A stretch of DNA of 64,000 nucleotides from Methylobacterium sp. J-076. GTDB lineage: Bacteria > Pseudomonadota > Alphaproteobacteria > Rhizobiales > Beijerinckiaceae. This document shows positions 19,513 through 30,720 of the stretch, one piece after another. The stretch's first letter is position 1, and each line of letters starts with the position of its first letter. The stretch lies in the NCBI RefSeq assembly GCF_022829405.1, contig NZ_JAKSXW010000121.1:118629-182628 (forward strand), read 5' to 3'. Under the pieces are notes generated by a model. It saw only the letters and a list, made by a program, of their open reading frames with translations, was not told where the DNA came from and did not search any database. Both the position numbers and the translations under genes were made by a program.

Positions 19513-20157
19513 TCAGTTCAGGACGACGACCTTGGCGCCGACCTTCACGCGCTCGTAGAGGTCGCTGACGTCGTCGTTGGTCATCCGGATGCAGCCGGAC
19601 GACACTGCCTGACCGATCGTGTCGGGCTCGTTCGAACCGTGGATGCGGTACTCGGTGCCGCCGATATACATGGCGCGGGCGCCGAGCGGGTTCTCGATGC
19701 CGCCGGCCATGTAGCGCGGCAGGTCGGGGCGGCGGGCGAGCATCGCCTTCGGCGGCACCCACGACGGCCACTCCTTCTTGGCGGTGACGGTCTTCACGCC
19801 GCTCCAGCTGAAGCCCGGACGGCCGACGCCGACGCCGTAGCGCAGGGCCTCGCCGTTGCCGAGCACGTAGTAGAGCCGCCGCTCGGAGGTCGAGACCACG
19901 ACGGTGCCGGGCACGTAATTGCCGTCGAAGGCGACCACTTCCCGCGGGATCGGCTGGACCTGCGCCTGCGGCGCCGCCTGCACGCCCTGGCCATAGGCCG
20001 GGTTGTAGGTGCCCTGGTAACCGTAGGGACCCTGGTCCGAGTAGTACTCGTTCGCATCGCTCCCGCCGAAGGGATCGTAGGACGAGGCGGCGAGGGCGGG
20101 GGCGGAAAGAACGCAGACGCCGAGGAGCGCGGCGAGCGCAGTGGCCGAGGTCTTCAT
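19513..20157 (-). CDS. L,D-transpeptidase (YkuD domain)
   Basis: A 214-residue exported peptidoglycan enzyme. A clear signal peptide (MKTSATALAALLGVCVLSA) ends at ALA-ASSYDPF, followed by a Tyr/Gln/Pro-rich linker to about residue 70. The catalytic motif is IHGSNEP...SSGCIRM with the nucleophilic Cys near residue 193. It would form 3-3 cross-links or attach proteins to peptidoglycan. The ATG at 20157 is chosen because it starts the signal peptide; the longer frame from 20226 is not needed. Confidence 0.92.
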   Translation of the reverse strand: MKTSATALAALLGVCVLSAPALAASSYDPFGGSDANEYYSDQGPYGYQGTYNPAYGQGVQAAPQAQVQPIPREVVAFDGNYVPGTVVVSTSERRLYYVLGNGEALRYGVGVGRPGFSWSGVKTVTAKKEWPSWVPPKAMLARRPDLPRYMAGGIENPLGARAMYIGGTEYRIHGSNEPDTIGQAVSSGCIRMTNDDVSDLYERVKVGAKVVVLN

Positions 20158-20351
20158 GGTGCCTACCTGTGCAATAACCTTTGCTGTTACAAGCGAGACC
20201 ATGGCATCCGAGTTCCGCCGCGGCATCGGGATTTTTAATCCGGGCGCGAATACGTAAGTTTTTAGCTTTGCGGGTGTTTCTGGCCGTGGCGCCCGGGTGC
20301 GCCTCCGTTACGGTTTGTGCCCCGGCGCCACCCGCGCTAGAGCGGGCCGCC

Positions 20352-21449
20352 ATGTCTCACAACACCTTCGGCCACCTGTTCCGCGTCACCACCTTCGGCG
20401 AGAGCCACGGGGTGGCGCTCGGCTGCGTGGTCGATGGCTGTCCCCCCGGCCTTCCCCTGGAGGCCGAGGAGATCCAGGCGGAGCTGGACCGGCGCAAGCC
20501 CGGCCAGTCGCGCTTCACCACGCAGCGCCGCGAGCCCGACCAGGTCAAGATCCTGTCCGGCGTCTTCGCCGACGACCGCACCGGGGGCCGCCAGTTCACC
20601 ACCGGCACGCCGATCGCGCTGGCGATCGAGAACACCGACCAGCGCTCGAAGGACTATTCCGAGATCCGCGACAGCTACAGGCCCGGCCACGCGGACTATA
20701 CCTACGATGCCAAGTACGGGATCCGCGACTACCGCGGCGGCGGCCGGTCCTCGGCGCGGGAGACCGCGGCCCGGGTGGCGGCGGGCGCCGTGGCGCGCAA
20801 GGTGATCCCCGGCGTGGCGATCCGCGCCGCCCTGGTCCAGATGGGCCCGCACGCCATCGACCGGAGCCGGTGGGACTGGGACGAGGTCGCCCGCAACCCG
20901 TTCTTCTGCCCCGATGCCGAGACGGCGGCCTTCTACGAGAACTACCTCGACGGCATCCGCAAGGACGGCTCGTCGGTGGGCGCGGTGGTCGAGGTGGTGG
21001 CCGAGGGCGTGCCGCCGGGCCTCGGCGCGCCGGTCTACGGCAAGCTCGACGCCGACCTCGCCGCGGCGATGATGTCGATCAACGCGGTGAAGGGCGTCGA
21101 GATCGGCGACGGCTTCGCCGCCGCCTCCCTGCGCGGCGAGGACAACGCCGACGAGATGCGCGCGGGCAACGGCGCCCGCCCGCGCTTCCTGGCCAACCAT
21201 GCCGGCGGCATCCTCGGCGGCATTTCCAACGGCGAGCCGGTGGTGGTGCGGTTCGCCGTGAAGCCGACCTCCTCGATCCTCACCGCCCGCCGGTCGGTGA
21301 GCCGGGACGGCGCCGAGATCGATCTGGTCACCAAGGGCCGCCACGACCCCTGCGTCGGCATCCGCGCCGTGCCGGTGGCGGAGGCGATGATGGCCTGCGT
21401 CCTGGCCGATCACTATCTCCGCCATCGCGGTCAGGTGGGGCAGCCCTGA
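20352..21449 (+). CDS. aroC: chorismate synthase
   Basis: A 365-residue FMN-dependent lyase for the last shikimate-pathway step (EPSP to chorismate). The protein starts [20 protein letters not shown], the canonical N-terminus. [39 protein letters not shown] and FAVKPTSSI match family signatures. Length is typical. The ribBX gene follows after 56 nt on the same strand, so co-transcription is likely. Confidence 0.97.
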   Translation: MSHNTFGHLFRVTTFGESHGVALGCVVDGCPPGLPLEAEEIQAELDRRKPGQSRFTTQRREPDQVKILSGVFADDRTGGRQFTTGTPIALAIENTDQRSKDYSEIRDSYRPGHADYTYDAKYGIRDYRGGGRSSARETAARVAAGAVARKVIPGVAIRAALVQMGPHAIDRSRWDWDEVARNPFFCPDAETAAFYENYLDGIRKDGSSVGAVVEVVAEGVPPGLGAPVYGKLDADLAAAMMSINAVKGVEIGDGFAAASLRGEDNADEMRAGNGARPRFLANHAGGILGGISNGEPVVVRFAVKPTSSILTARRSVSRDGAEIDLVTKGRHDPCVGIRAVPVAEAMMACVLADHYLRHRGQVGQP

Positions 21450-21505
21450 CACAACAGGCCGCCGCTCCCGCTGGGGAGGGCGCTGCGAGTATTGGGAAAC
21501 AAGCC

Positions 21506-22582
21506 GTGTCACACTGCACCGTCACCGAAGTGATCGCCGCCTTCGCCCGGGGCGAGATCGTCGTCGTCACCGATGACGACGACCGCGAGAACGAGGGCGA
21601 CCTCGTCGTCGCCGCCTCGCTCTGCACGCCGGAGAAGATGGCGTTCATCATCCGCAACACCTGCGGCATCGTCTGTGTGCCGCTGTCCCAGGCCGAGGCG
21701 AAGCGCCTGCGCCTGGACCCGATGGTCGCCTCGAACGACGCACCGCTCGGCACCGCCTTCACCGTCACGGTGGACGTCAAGCACGGGCTGACCACCGGCA
21801 TCTCCGCCGAGCAGCGCTGCAACACCGTCCGGGCGCTCGCCAACGGCAACATGGGCGCCGCCGACTTCGTGCGGCCCGGCCACGTCTTCCCGCTCATCGC
21901 CCGCGACGGCGGCGTTCTGATGCGCTCCGGGCACACGGAGGCCGCGGTGGACCTGTGCCGCCTCGCCGAATTGCCGCCGGTGGGCGTGATCTGCGAGCTC
22001 GCCAACGACGACGGCACGGTGATGAAGGGGCCGCAGATCGTGGCCTTCGCCGAGACCCACGGCCTCAAGCGCATCTCGGTGGCCGACCTCATCGCCTACC
22101 GGCAGGCCCGGGACCGGCTGGTGGAGCGGGTGGGCCACTTCCCGGTGCAGTCGGCCCACGGGGCGATGACGGCCCACGCCTACTCGACGCCCTTCGAGGC
22201 GATCCAGCAATTCGCCTTCGTGATGGGCGAGATCGGCGACGGGCGCGATGTGCTCGTGCGCCTGCACCGCTCGAACGTCGCCGCCGACGTGATCGGGGGG
22301 GGCTTGCAGATCGATGCCGTGCTGCGCCGGTTCGCCGAGAGGGGACGGGGCGTCCTCGTCTATCTCCGCGACGGGACGGCCGGCGTGCCGCTGAAGAGCG
22401 TCACCGAGGAGGGCGCCGAGGCCCTGCGCGCCCGGCAGTGGCGGGAGATCGGCCTCGGCGCGCAGATCCTGCGCGACCTCGGCGTGGTCTCGATCCGCAA
22501 CCTCGCGACCTCGTCCCGCTCCTATGTCGGCCTGTCGGGCTTCGGGATCGAGCTGCTCGGCGACGAGCCGCTGGAGGTCTGA
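21506..22582 (+). CDS. ribB: 3,4-dihydroxy-2-butanone-4-phosphate synthase with degenerate GTP cyclohydrolase II domain (RibBX type)
   Basis: 358 residues. The first ~205 form DHBP synthase, with acidic DDDDRENEGDLV and RSGHTEAAVDLCRLA for Mg and ribulose-5-phosphate. The C-terminal part aligns with GTP cyclohydrolase II, but the zinc-binding region reads VRLHRSNVAADVIGGGLQID where active enzymes have three cysteines (ECLTGD...RCDC). GCH II activity is therefore unlikely, as reported for RibBX-type proteins of related bacteria. Start is GTG with a weak site. A separate ribA must exist elsewhere. Confidence 0.92.
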   Translation: MSHCTVTEVIAAFARGEIVVVTDDDDRENEGDLVVAASLCTPEKMAFIIRNTCGIVCVPLSQAEAKRLRLDPMVASNDAPLGTAFTVTVDVKHGLTTGISAEQRCNTVRALANGNMGAADFVRPGHVFPLIARDGGVLMRSGHTEAAVDLCRLAELPPVGVICELANDDGTVMKGPQIVAFAETHGLKRISVADLIAYRQARDRLVERVGHFPVQSAHGAMTAHAYSTPFEAIQQFAFVMGEIGDGRDVLVRLHRSNVAADVIGGGLQIDAVLRRFAERGRGVLVYLRDGTAGVPLKSVTEEGAEALRARQWREIGLGAQILRDLGVVSIRNLATSSRSYVGLSGFGIELLGDEPLEV

Positions 22583-22599
22583 CGGTCCCCAGGCGCGGG

Positions 22600-24000
22600 T
22601 CAGTTCGTGATCCGGGCCTGGGCCCCCGCCGCCGCGAACATCTGCTGCACGGCGGCATTGATCTCCGTCGGCGAGTTGGCGGAATAGGCGTAGGTCGATG
22701 ACGACGCGCAGGACGACAGGTTCGACGCGATCGAACTCAGCAGATAGTTCTGGATGAAGGTGAACACGCTGTTGAGCGTGGCGCTGCTGCTCTGCAGGTT
22801 CGCCGGCGGCACGATGTAGGTCGTGTTCAGCGTCATCAGCGTGTAGCCCTTGGTCTTGATCGTCGCGCACGACGAGGGGTCGAACGATTCGACCACGAGG
22901 GGCACGGCGAAGCCGGAGAAGTTCTTGCAGTTCGGCGTCGTGCACGGCGTGTACGCGACGTAGTTCGAATCGTATCCATCGACCCAGCTTCCCCCCGACA
23001 TCACCTTGATGTCGGAATCCTGCACCCCGTCGGTGATCAGCATCACGAAGCCCTGGGCCGTGGACGAGGTCAGTCCGTTGCCGTCGGTGTTCAGGTTGTT
23101 GCCCAGCGTCTTCAGGCCGTAGGTCGTGTTGGTCCCGCCATCCTTGGCGGTGTTGCTGATGTCGAGCCCCTGGACGGTGCTCACGGCGCCGGACAGGTCG
23201 GACGACAGGGAGTAGATGTTCGTGAACTGCGAGCTCATCGTGTAGACGGCGACCTTGAAGCGGCTCGCATTGCCGGAACTGATGATCTGGTTGAGGGCGG
23301 AGACGACGGCGTTCTTCGCCACGTCGATCCTGAGGGTGGCCCCGGCATTCCGGGCGGAGGTGGTCGTCCCGCTGTAGTGGCACGCCACCGCGCAGCCCCC
23401 CGTCGCGTTGTAGACGATCTGCTGGTCCTTCAGCGTCGCGCCGATCCCCATGGAGGACGACACGTCGATCACGATGTGGATGTTCGTGAAGGCCGGGATC
23501 GTCAGGGTCGAACTCGCCGTGCCGGAGAAGTTCGCCGTCGTCGTGCCGAGCGCCCGCATGAAGATGGTCGGCATGGAGAAGGAGTAGGTGGCGGTGGCGC
23601 TCAGGGTGCGGCCCGCGGCGGTCATCGTCACGGTCGGCGCGGGCACCACGGCGGGAAGCGAGCCGGTGTTGGCGTTGAACTGCGCGAGGGCCTGCGCCTT
23701 GCCCACGGCGATCGCCGAGGCGGTGGGATCCCCCGACCCGGCGTAGTTCACGATGTAGGTCTGGGCGCTGGTGATGGCGGCGACGACCGCCGCGTCGGCG
23801 GCGTGGTCGAGCTTCGATTTCGCCGCCAGCTCCATCCCGTAATCGACCGCGAGGCCGACGAAGCCCACGAGGGGGATCGCCGAGAAGGCGAAGATCGTCG
23901 TGAGGCTGCCGGAGCGGTCGGCCCACGACCGGCGCAGCAGGTCCGGCAGCCGCCGGATCCGGCGGCCGACGACGGCGAAGACATCGGATGCCGTGATCAT
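22600..24000 (-). CDS. TadG-like pilus assembly protein with von Willebrand A domain
   Basis: A 466-residue protein with one N-terminal helix (about residues 34-54, TTIFAFSAIPLVGFVGLAVD) preceded by an Arg-rich, pilin-like leader. The vWA domain opens with the MIDAS sequence DVSSSMG near residue 178 and continues with TDGVQDS near 330. Tad_N-type and vWA arrangement match TadG/TadE-related proteins of Tad (Flp) pilus loci. It is the last of three co-directional genes, 46 nt after the second. No Tad secretion ATPase or prepilin gene is in the window. Confidence 0.85.
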   Translation of the reverse strand: MITASDVFAVVGRRIRRLPDLLRRSWADRSGSLTTIFAFSAIPLVGFVGLAVDYGMELAAKSKLDHAADAAVVAAITSAQTYIVNYAGSGDPTASAIAVGKAQALAQFNANTGSLPAVVPAPTVTMTAAGRTLSATATYSFSMPTIFMRALGTTTANFSGTASSTLTIPAFTNIHIVIDVSSSMGIGATLKDQQIVYNATGGCAVACHYSGTTTSARNAGATLRIDVAKNAVVSALNQIISSGNASRFKVAVYTMSSQFTNIYSLSSDLSGAVSTVQGLDISNTAKDGGTNTTYGLKTLGNNLNTDGNGLTSSTAQGFVMLITDGVQDSDIKVMSGGSWVDGYDSNYVAYTPCTTPNCKNFSGFAVPLVVESFDPSSCATIKTKGYTLMTLNTTYIVPPANLQSSSATLNSVFTFIQNYLLSSIASNLSSCASSSTYAYSANSPTEINAAVQQMFAAAGAQARITN

Positions 24001-24046
24001 GTCGTCCCTGTTTCGCCCATGGTGGAAATACGGTGGCGGCGGCCTG

Positions 24047-24751
24047 TCACGAGTAGCCCGGGCATGCCTTGCCGAACGCGTCGTCGCCGCTCACGGCCTG
24101 GTATTTGAGCGCGCTGACGTATCGCGGGTTGATGTACGACGAGCGCTTCATCACCACCACGCCGAGCAGGCCGGTGAAGACCGAGGGCGTCCAGGTGTAG
24201 GTGACGTCGGCGACCACGACGTAGAGCGGCGGCCCGTTGCCGCCCTGCGGGCTCGCGACGGGCGTGAACAGGCTCGCCGGCAGCGTCCCCGCGCTCGGGG
24301 CGCTGGTATTGCTGGCGGAGTTCGGATGGGTCGAGCAGGCCCGCTCCGCCGCCGCCCCGGTCCAGTTGATGTTGGCGACATAGGTGCAGTTCGCCGTGCA
24401 GCCGTTCACCGACGCCGTGAAGCTGACCCCGGCGAGGGAGATCGTGATGTCCCTCGACCACGCGATGCCCCGCCGCGTCGAGTCGCTCAGCACCTTCGGA
24501 AACGTCAGCATCGCCGAATCGTAGGCGTAGTGCAGGTCGGTATAGTTGACGGTGTTGTCGGAACCGGCCGCGAGGATTTCCGCGATCGAGTTCGCGGTGT
24601 CGGTGAGTTGGCGCGATTGCCGGACGAAGCTCGAATACTCGAAGATCCCCGCCGACAGCGCCAGGAGGATCGGGAAGATCAGCGAGAACTCGACGACGGC
24701 GATGCCCCGTCGGTCCCGTCCGAAACGGGTGAGCGATGCGGGAGGGCGCAT
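24047..24751 (-). CDS. TadE-like pseudopilin
   Basis: 234 residues from ATG 24751; a GTG at 24760 would overlap the preceding gene. RRGIAVVEFSLIFPILLALSAG is the TadE hallmark: a basic leader, a Glu at position 5 of the hydrophobic segment, then one helix. The rest is an extracytoplasmic Ser/Thr/Asn-rich domain with four cysteines. Only 2 nt separate it from the upstream TadE-like gene, indicating translational coupling. Confidence 0.85.
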   Translation of the reverse strand: MRPPASLTRFGRDRRGIAVVEFSLIFPILLALSAGIFEYSSFVRQSRQLTDTANSIAEILAAGSDNTVNYTDLHYAYDSAMLTFPKVLSDSTRRGIAWSRDITISLAGVSFTASVNGCTANCTYVANINWTGAAAERACSTHPNSASNTSAPSAGTLPASLFTPVASPQGGNGPPLYVVVADVTYTWTPSVFTGLLGVVVMKRSSYINPRYVSALKYQAVSGDDAFGKACPGYS

Positions 24752-24753
24752 CC

Positions 24754-25419
24754 TCAGCACCCCGAATAGGCGGCGGCGCCGCTATAGGGCTCGGCCTTGA
24801 AGGTCGCCGTCGACATCAGAACGTTGACCTTCTTGCCCTGGTAGGTCGTCGTCGACCGCCCGGCGAATAGCCCGGTGAAGAAGTTCGCGGGGTAGAGGAT
24901 CTGCACCACCACGTACTGCCCGCCGGAACCGGGACAGAAGGTGTTCGCCGAGGCGTTGAGCTGGGGCACCAGCAGGGCGCTCTGCGCGGCATCGACGTAG
25001 GAATAGTAGCCCGTCGGGCTTGTCCCGCCGGGGACGACGGTGACGTTCGTGAAGACGCTGTTGCAATCGAAGTTCGCCGGAAGCTTCGGGCAGACCACCG
25101 AAGTCCGGAAGGTGGCCGCGTTCATCCCCGCGGTGGAGACGGCCCCGGTCATCACGGCGCGGGCGCTGCCCCGCGCGGCGGAATCGAGGGCCGACAGCAT
25201 GAAGAAGGTGTAGCCGACCTCGAACACGCCGAGCAGCGTGAGCATGAACGGCACGATGAGCAGGCCGAACTCGACGGCGGTCGTCCCGCGGGCATCGCGG
25301 CCGAGCCGGCGCAGCACGGCCGCAGGCCGGCCCGGCGCGGAGATCCGCTCCGCGGGCGATGCCGTCCGGTCTGCCCCGGTGCGAACCAAGGCCGTGCGGT
25401 CTCGTGACGATGCGGCCAT
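24754..25419 (-). CDS. TadE-like pseudopilin
   Basis: A 221-residue protein with a 45-residue basic N-terminus, then RGTTAVEFGLLIVPFMLTLL, the TadE-type prepilin-like segment. The extracytoplasmic part has cysteines in VVCPKLP, FDCNSVF and TFCPGSG. It is the first gene of a three-gene Tad set (TadE, TadE, TadG). The start has only a weak ribosome site, and a shorter N-terminus is possible. Confidence 0.85.
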   Translation of the reverse strand: MAASSRDRTALVRTGADRTASPAERISAPGRPAAVLRRLGRDARGTTAVEFGLLIVPFMLTLLGVFEVGYTFFMLSALDSAARGSARAVMTGAVSTAGMNAATFRTSVVCPKLPANFDCNSVFTNVTVVPGGTSPTGYYSYVDAAQSALLVPQLNASANTFCPGSGGQYVVVQILYPANFFTGLFAGRSTTTYQGKKVNVLMSTATFKAEPYSGAAAYSGC

Positions 25420-25607
25420 GGAACGGCGGCTGATCCCTCGATGAGGGAGCCACTATGCTGGCAAAGGTCTAATGATTTATCCAGTCATCGCGGGAATTCC
25501 GCTCCCCGATACATCCTTGCTCTCGCGGCGCCCCGGTCGCTTGTTCGGGCGATGTGGCCGGTATGCTGGTCGTGCCGTGCTTCCGGGGCGCGTGGTCCCG
25601 CGCGGGA

Positions 25608-26537
25608 TCACCGCCCCATCAGGGCGTTCACATGGGCCGCGGCCGACTTGGCGAGGCCCTCCAGGCTGTAGCCGCCTTCCAGCACCGACACGACCCGCCC
25701 GCCCGCGCTCCGCTCGGCCACGTCCATGATCCGGCGCGTCGCCCAAGCGAAATCCTCCGCTTCGAGGCGCAGGTTGGCGAGGGGGTCGAGGCGGTGCGCG
25801 TCGAAGCCCGCCGAGACGACGATCAGATCCGGCCGGAAGGCTTCGAGCCGCGGGAGGATCCCCACCGTGAAGGCCTCGCGGAAGACCTCGCCGTCGTCGT
25901 TGGCCCGCAGGGGGACGTTGACGATCGTGTCCTTCTCCCCCCGCTCGGAGGCGGCGCCGCTTCCGGGGAAGAGCGGCATCTGGTGGGTCGAGCAGTAGAG
26001 GATGTCCGCGTCGTCCCAGAAGATATCCTGGCTGCCGTTGCCGTGGTGCACGTCCCAGTCGACCAGGGCCACCCGCCCGGCGCCGTGGGCGGCCCGGGCG
26101 TGGCGGGCGGCGATGGCCGCGTGGTTGAACAGGCAAAAGCCCATCGCCTGGGTCCGCTCGGCATGGTGCCCCGGCGGGCGCATCGCCACGAAGGCGTTGC
26201 TGCATTCGCCACGCATCACCGCATCGACGGCGTGGACCGCCCCGCCGATGGCCCGCAGGGCCGCCTCCATGCTGCCGGGCGAGAGGATCGTATCGGAATC
26301 GATGGCGACCATGCCCTCCTCCGGCACGGCGGCGACCAGCGCCTCCACATACGCGGCAGAATGGGCCAGGGTCGCCACCGAGGGCTCCGCCCGCGGCGCC
26401 GGCACCCGGACGAGGGCCGCGAACCGTTCGTCCTCCAGCGCGCGCTCGATCGCCCGCATCCGCGCGGGCCGCTCCGGATGCCCCTCGGGCACCTCGTGGT
26501 CGAAGCTCGCGGGATGGCTCACGTACAGGGTCGTCAC
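25608..26537 (-). CDS. histone deacetylase-like amidohydrolase
   Basis: A 309-residue Zn enzyme of the class II HDAC/acetylpolyamine amidohydrolase superfamily. Visible are HPERPARMRAIE, the substrate channel RPPGHHAE, zinc ligands in DWDVHHGNGSQ and SAGFDAH, and the closing VLEGGYSLEGL. In bacteria these cytoplasmic enzymes deacetylate polyamines, acetoin-pathway proteins or other small substrates; which one is unknown here. The GTG start lies directly before TTLYVSHPAS, the usual N-terminus. It is a stand-alone gene. Confidence 0.92.
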   Translation of the reverse strand: MTTLYVSHPASFDHEVPEGHPERPARMRAIERALEDERFAALVRVPAPRAEPSVATLAHSAAYVEALVAAVPEEGMVAIDSDTILSPGSMEAALRAIGGAVHAVDAVMRGECSNAFVAMRPPGHHAERTQAMGFCLFNHAAIAARHARAAHGAGRVALVDWDVHHGNGSQDIFWDDADILYCSTHQMPLFPGSGAASERGEKDTIVNVPLRANDDGEVFREAFTVGILPRLEAFRPDLIVVSAGFDAHRLDPLANLRLEAEDFAWATRRIMDVAERSAGGRVVSVLEGGYSLEGLAKSAAAHVNALMGR

Positions 26538-26925
26538 GCGGGCATCCTCCCGAAATCCGTCCTATCGCGAGACCGCGGCAGGAGCCGGCAATGTGGCATG
26601 GGCCGAACGCGCGGGCCATGGGTCGGTGCCGGCGCGACGGGCCGGAACGGGGGTTTTCCGAGCCCGACTGGAAGCGCCCCCTCGGCCGCCATCCGCCCGT
26701 GCCGCGGGCGCTTGGCAAGTCTTTAACCGTGTGCCCGGCGTCGCGATGGTCATCTTCCGCTAACGACGCCCCGCAACCTTCGAATAAGGCTCTCTCGTTG
26801 GCAGGTGTTTACCTGAAGAGCCGTTCAGATTTGGCCGTTAACCTCTGAAAGATCAGCCGCACCGTACTGTCGGATACACGGAACGACGGGGCCGACCTGA
26901 ACGAAGGTCGCGGAGACAGGCGAAC
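26538..26925. other. 388-nt leader region with a nested hairpin
   Basis: The region lies between the divergent HDAC-like gene and a small unknown gene. GGCTCT (26788-26793) pairs with AGAGCC (26817-26822), enclosing CAGGT (26802-26806) paired with ACCTG (26811-26815). The part from 26760 to 26900 is AT-richer than its surroundings. It could be a structured 5' leader for the gene at 26926. No known riboswitch was recognised. Confidence 0.35.
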
Positions 26926-27366
26926 ATGACCCAGATCTCGGTTGAACAGTTCTGCAACCATGCCGTGTCGGCGGGTGCGATCTCCCCGGAGGACCTCCTC
27001 GCCCTCAAGCGCGAGGTGACGCCGGACGGCATCACCTGCCGCGAGGAGGCCGACCTGCTGATCGCCCTGGAGCGGGCGGTGCCCTCCTCGACCGACTTCG
27101 CCGACTACCTCGTGGCGTTGGTCGTGGACTACGTGGTGTGGGTCGAGCGCTCCACCGGCTACGTCGACCGCGAGACCGCCGGCTGGCTCGCCGCCTCGAT
27201 CAGCGGTCGCTCGGGGCCCAGCCCGGTCGGAGCCCGCATCGCCCAGGAGATCGTCCGCGAGGCCCAGGGCTCGGCCGAGGCGCTGACCGCGTTCGCCCTG
27301 GAAGCGAATCGCTGGGTGCGCGAACCCGCCTCCCGCTCGCGGATGCACTTCGCCCTCGCCGCCTGA
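26926..27366 (+). CDS. conserved small protein of unknown function
   Basis: 146 residues, acidic, without signal peptide or membrane helix. The sequence is mostly helical, with two related-looking halves (EEADLLIALERAVPSSTDFADYL and DRETAGWLAASISG). No catalytic motif is seen. Codon use resembles neighbours, so it appears to be a genuine resident gene. It lies 100 nt upstream of the acyl-CoA carboxylase gene, but the gap and separate leader leave co-regulation open. ACAGG precedes the ATG. Confidence 0.7.
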   Translation: MTQISVEQFCNHAVSAGAISPEDLLALKREVTPDGITCREEADLLIALERAVPSSTDFADYLVALVVDYVVWVERSTGYVDRETAGWLAASISGRSGPSPVGARIAQEIVREAQGSAEALTAFALEANRWVREPASRSRMHFALAA

Positions 27367-27466
27367 CACGGACCTCGGCACAGCTTCCGTCCGCCGCTCA
27401 TCTGTTCTATCGGAGCGAACAAGCCGGTCTGTAATCCGGCGATCCCCATCCAGGGCGGCCCGAGAG

Positions 27467-29470
<2,004 letters not shown>

Positions 29471-29495
29471 GGCCTGCGCGGACCTGAGTGCGGTC

Positions 29496-29642
29496 CACCA
29501 CGAGCAGACGAAGCTCCCGGCGACGGCGTTGCACGACATCGCCGTAGCCTGAGTCGTGGTGGGCTTCCTCACGCCGATCACGGCGGTGAGCTTCGGGGTC
29601 GCGAGCGCCGCCGCTGCAGGCCGGCACCGGGGTCTGCGCGGG
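29496..29642 (+). pseudogene. remnant of a small membrane-protein gene, with an in-frame stop
   Basis: One frame reads HHEQTKLPATALHDIAVA, then TGA at 29550-29552, then VVVGFLTPITAVSFGVASA without a frame change. The combination of a polar EQTKL-type start and a two-segment hydrophobic tail resembles short membrane proteins found in alphaproteobacteria. The stop and the lack of a start codon suggest decay. The 356-nt gap (29471-29826) holds nothing else that was recognised. Low certainty. Confidence 0.35.
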
Positions 29643-29826
29643 GGTGTGGCTTTGCACGGCGATCAGTGTCCGTGGAATCGCGAGAAACCTTCTTCGGAAC
29701 CTCAAACGTTGAGTTCCGGCCAGGTCTCCGTCACCGTCGTGATCCCGGCGGTGACGCTCGGAGTGGCTCACATCGCCATGCGGGCCGACGAGTGGGCGAC
29801 TGGCCGCCTCGATCCTCCTCTCCCGG

Positions 29827-30306
29827 GTGAGTGAGTCCGGGCCGCACACCCTCATCCGGATCCCATCGGCGCCAGTGCCCCTCTACTTCGCCTACGGCGC
29901 CAACATGGACGCCGCCGCCATGGCCCGGCGCTGCCCGGTCTCGCGCCTGATCGGCCTGGGCCACTTGCCGCACCATCGCTTCATCGTCATGCGCGAGGGC
30001 TACGCCTCCGTGGTGCGCGACCCGAGCCGCACCGTCCACGGCGTCCTGTGGGAACTCGCCCTCGACGACATCCCCGCCCTCGACCGCTACGAGGGCGTGG
30101 CCGGCGGCCTCTACGCCAAGGCGACCCTGCCCGTGCACACGGGCGAGGGCGTGCGCCGGGCGCTCATCTATCTCGGCCGGTCCACGGCGCCGGGGCGACC
30201 GCGGCCGGGTTATCTCGAAGCCGTCCTCGCCGCGGCGGCGGCGGCGCCGCTGCCCGCGCCCTACATCCGCGAGGTCGGCGGCTGGCGCCGCGGGCCGCCC
30301 GTATGA
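29827..30306 (+). CDS. gamma-glutamylcyclotransferase-like protein
   Basis: 159 residues with the cyclotransferase fold. The glycine-rich substrate loop YFAYGANMD spans about residues 20-28, and the likely catalytic Glu is E89 in LDRYEGV. YIREVGGW closes the domain. Family members release 5-oxoproline from gamma-glutamyl compounds; the bacterial substrate is usually unproven. GTG start. It is followed after 42 nt by acylphosphatase on the same strand, so the two probably share a transcript. Confidence 0.85.
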   Translation: MSESGPHTLIRIPSAPVPLYFAYGANMDAAAMARRCPVSRLIGLGHLPHHRFIVMREGYASVVRDPSRTVHGVLWELALDDIPALDRYEGVAGGLYAKATLPVHTGEGVRRALIYLGRSTAPGRPRPGYLEAVLAAAAAAPLPAPYIREVGGWRRGPPV

Positions 30307-30348
30307 GGCGACGGCCGGCGTGACACGCGCCGAAGGGGGGAGAGGGGC

Positions 30349-30633
30349 ATGGACGAGGTGCGCACGGTCTCCGCGATCATCCGCGGGCGGGTGCAGGGGG
30401 TGTCGTACAGGGCCTGGACGAAGGACACCGCGACCGGGCTCGGCCTGTCGGGACACGTGCGCAACCGGTCCGACGGCGGCGTCGAGGCGCTGTTCAGCGG
30501 CCCCGCCGACGCGGTCGGGCGCATGCTCGACCTGTGCCGGAAGGGGCCGCCCGGCGCCCGTGTGGACGATGTCGCCGCAACCGACGAGACCGGGGGGCCG
30601 GCCACGCAGGGGTTCGTGGTCCGGTTGGGCTGA
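30349..30633 (+). CDS. acyP: acylphosphatase
   Basis: A 94-residue ferredoxin-like enzyme that hydrolyses acyl phosphates. [11 protein letters not shown] supplies the phosphate-binding loop with catalytic R21, and [11 protein letters not shown] the catalytic Asn (N39). Length is normal for the family. An AGGGGAGAGGGG purine run lies just before the ATG. Cytoplasmic; exact metabolic purpose is unknown. Confidence 0.93.
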   Translation: MDEVRTVSAIIRGRVQGVSYRAWTKDTATGLGLSGHVRNRSDGGVEALFSGPADAVGRMLDLCRKGPPGARVDDVAATDETGGPATQGFVVRLG

Positions 30634-30720
30634 TGCCGCACGGACGCGGGTTCTGCCCCCGCCACCGGGCTGATAAGGCCATGGCCTAATGCGCGCGCAC
30701 GTTCCCCCCGCCCTGACGCC

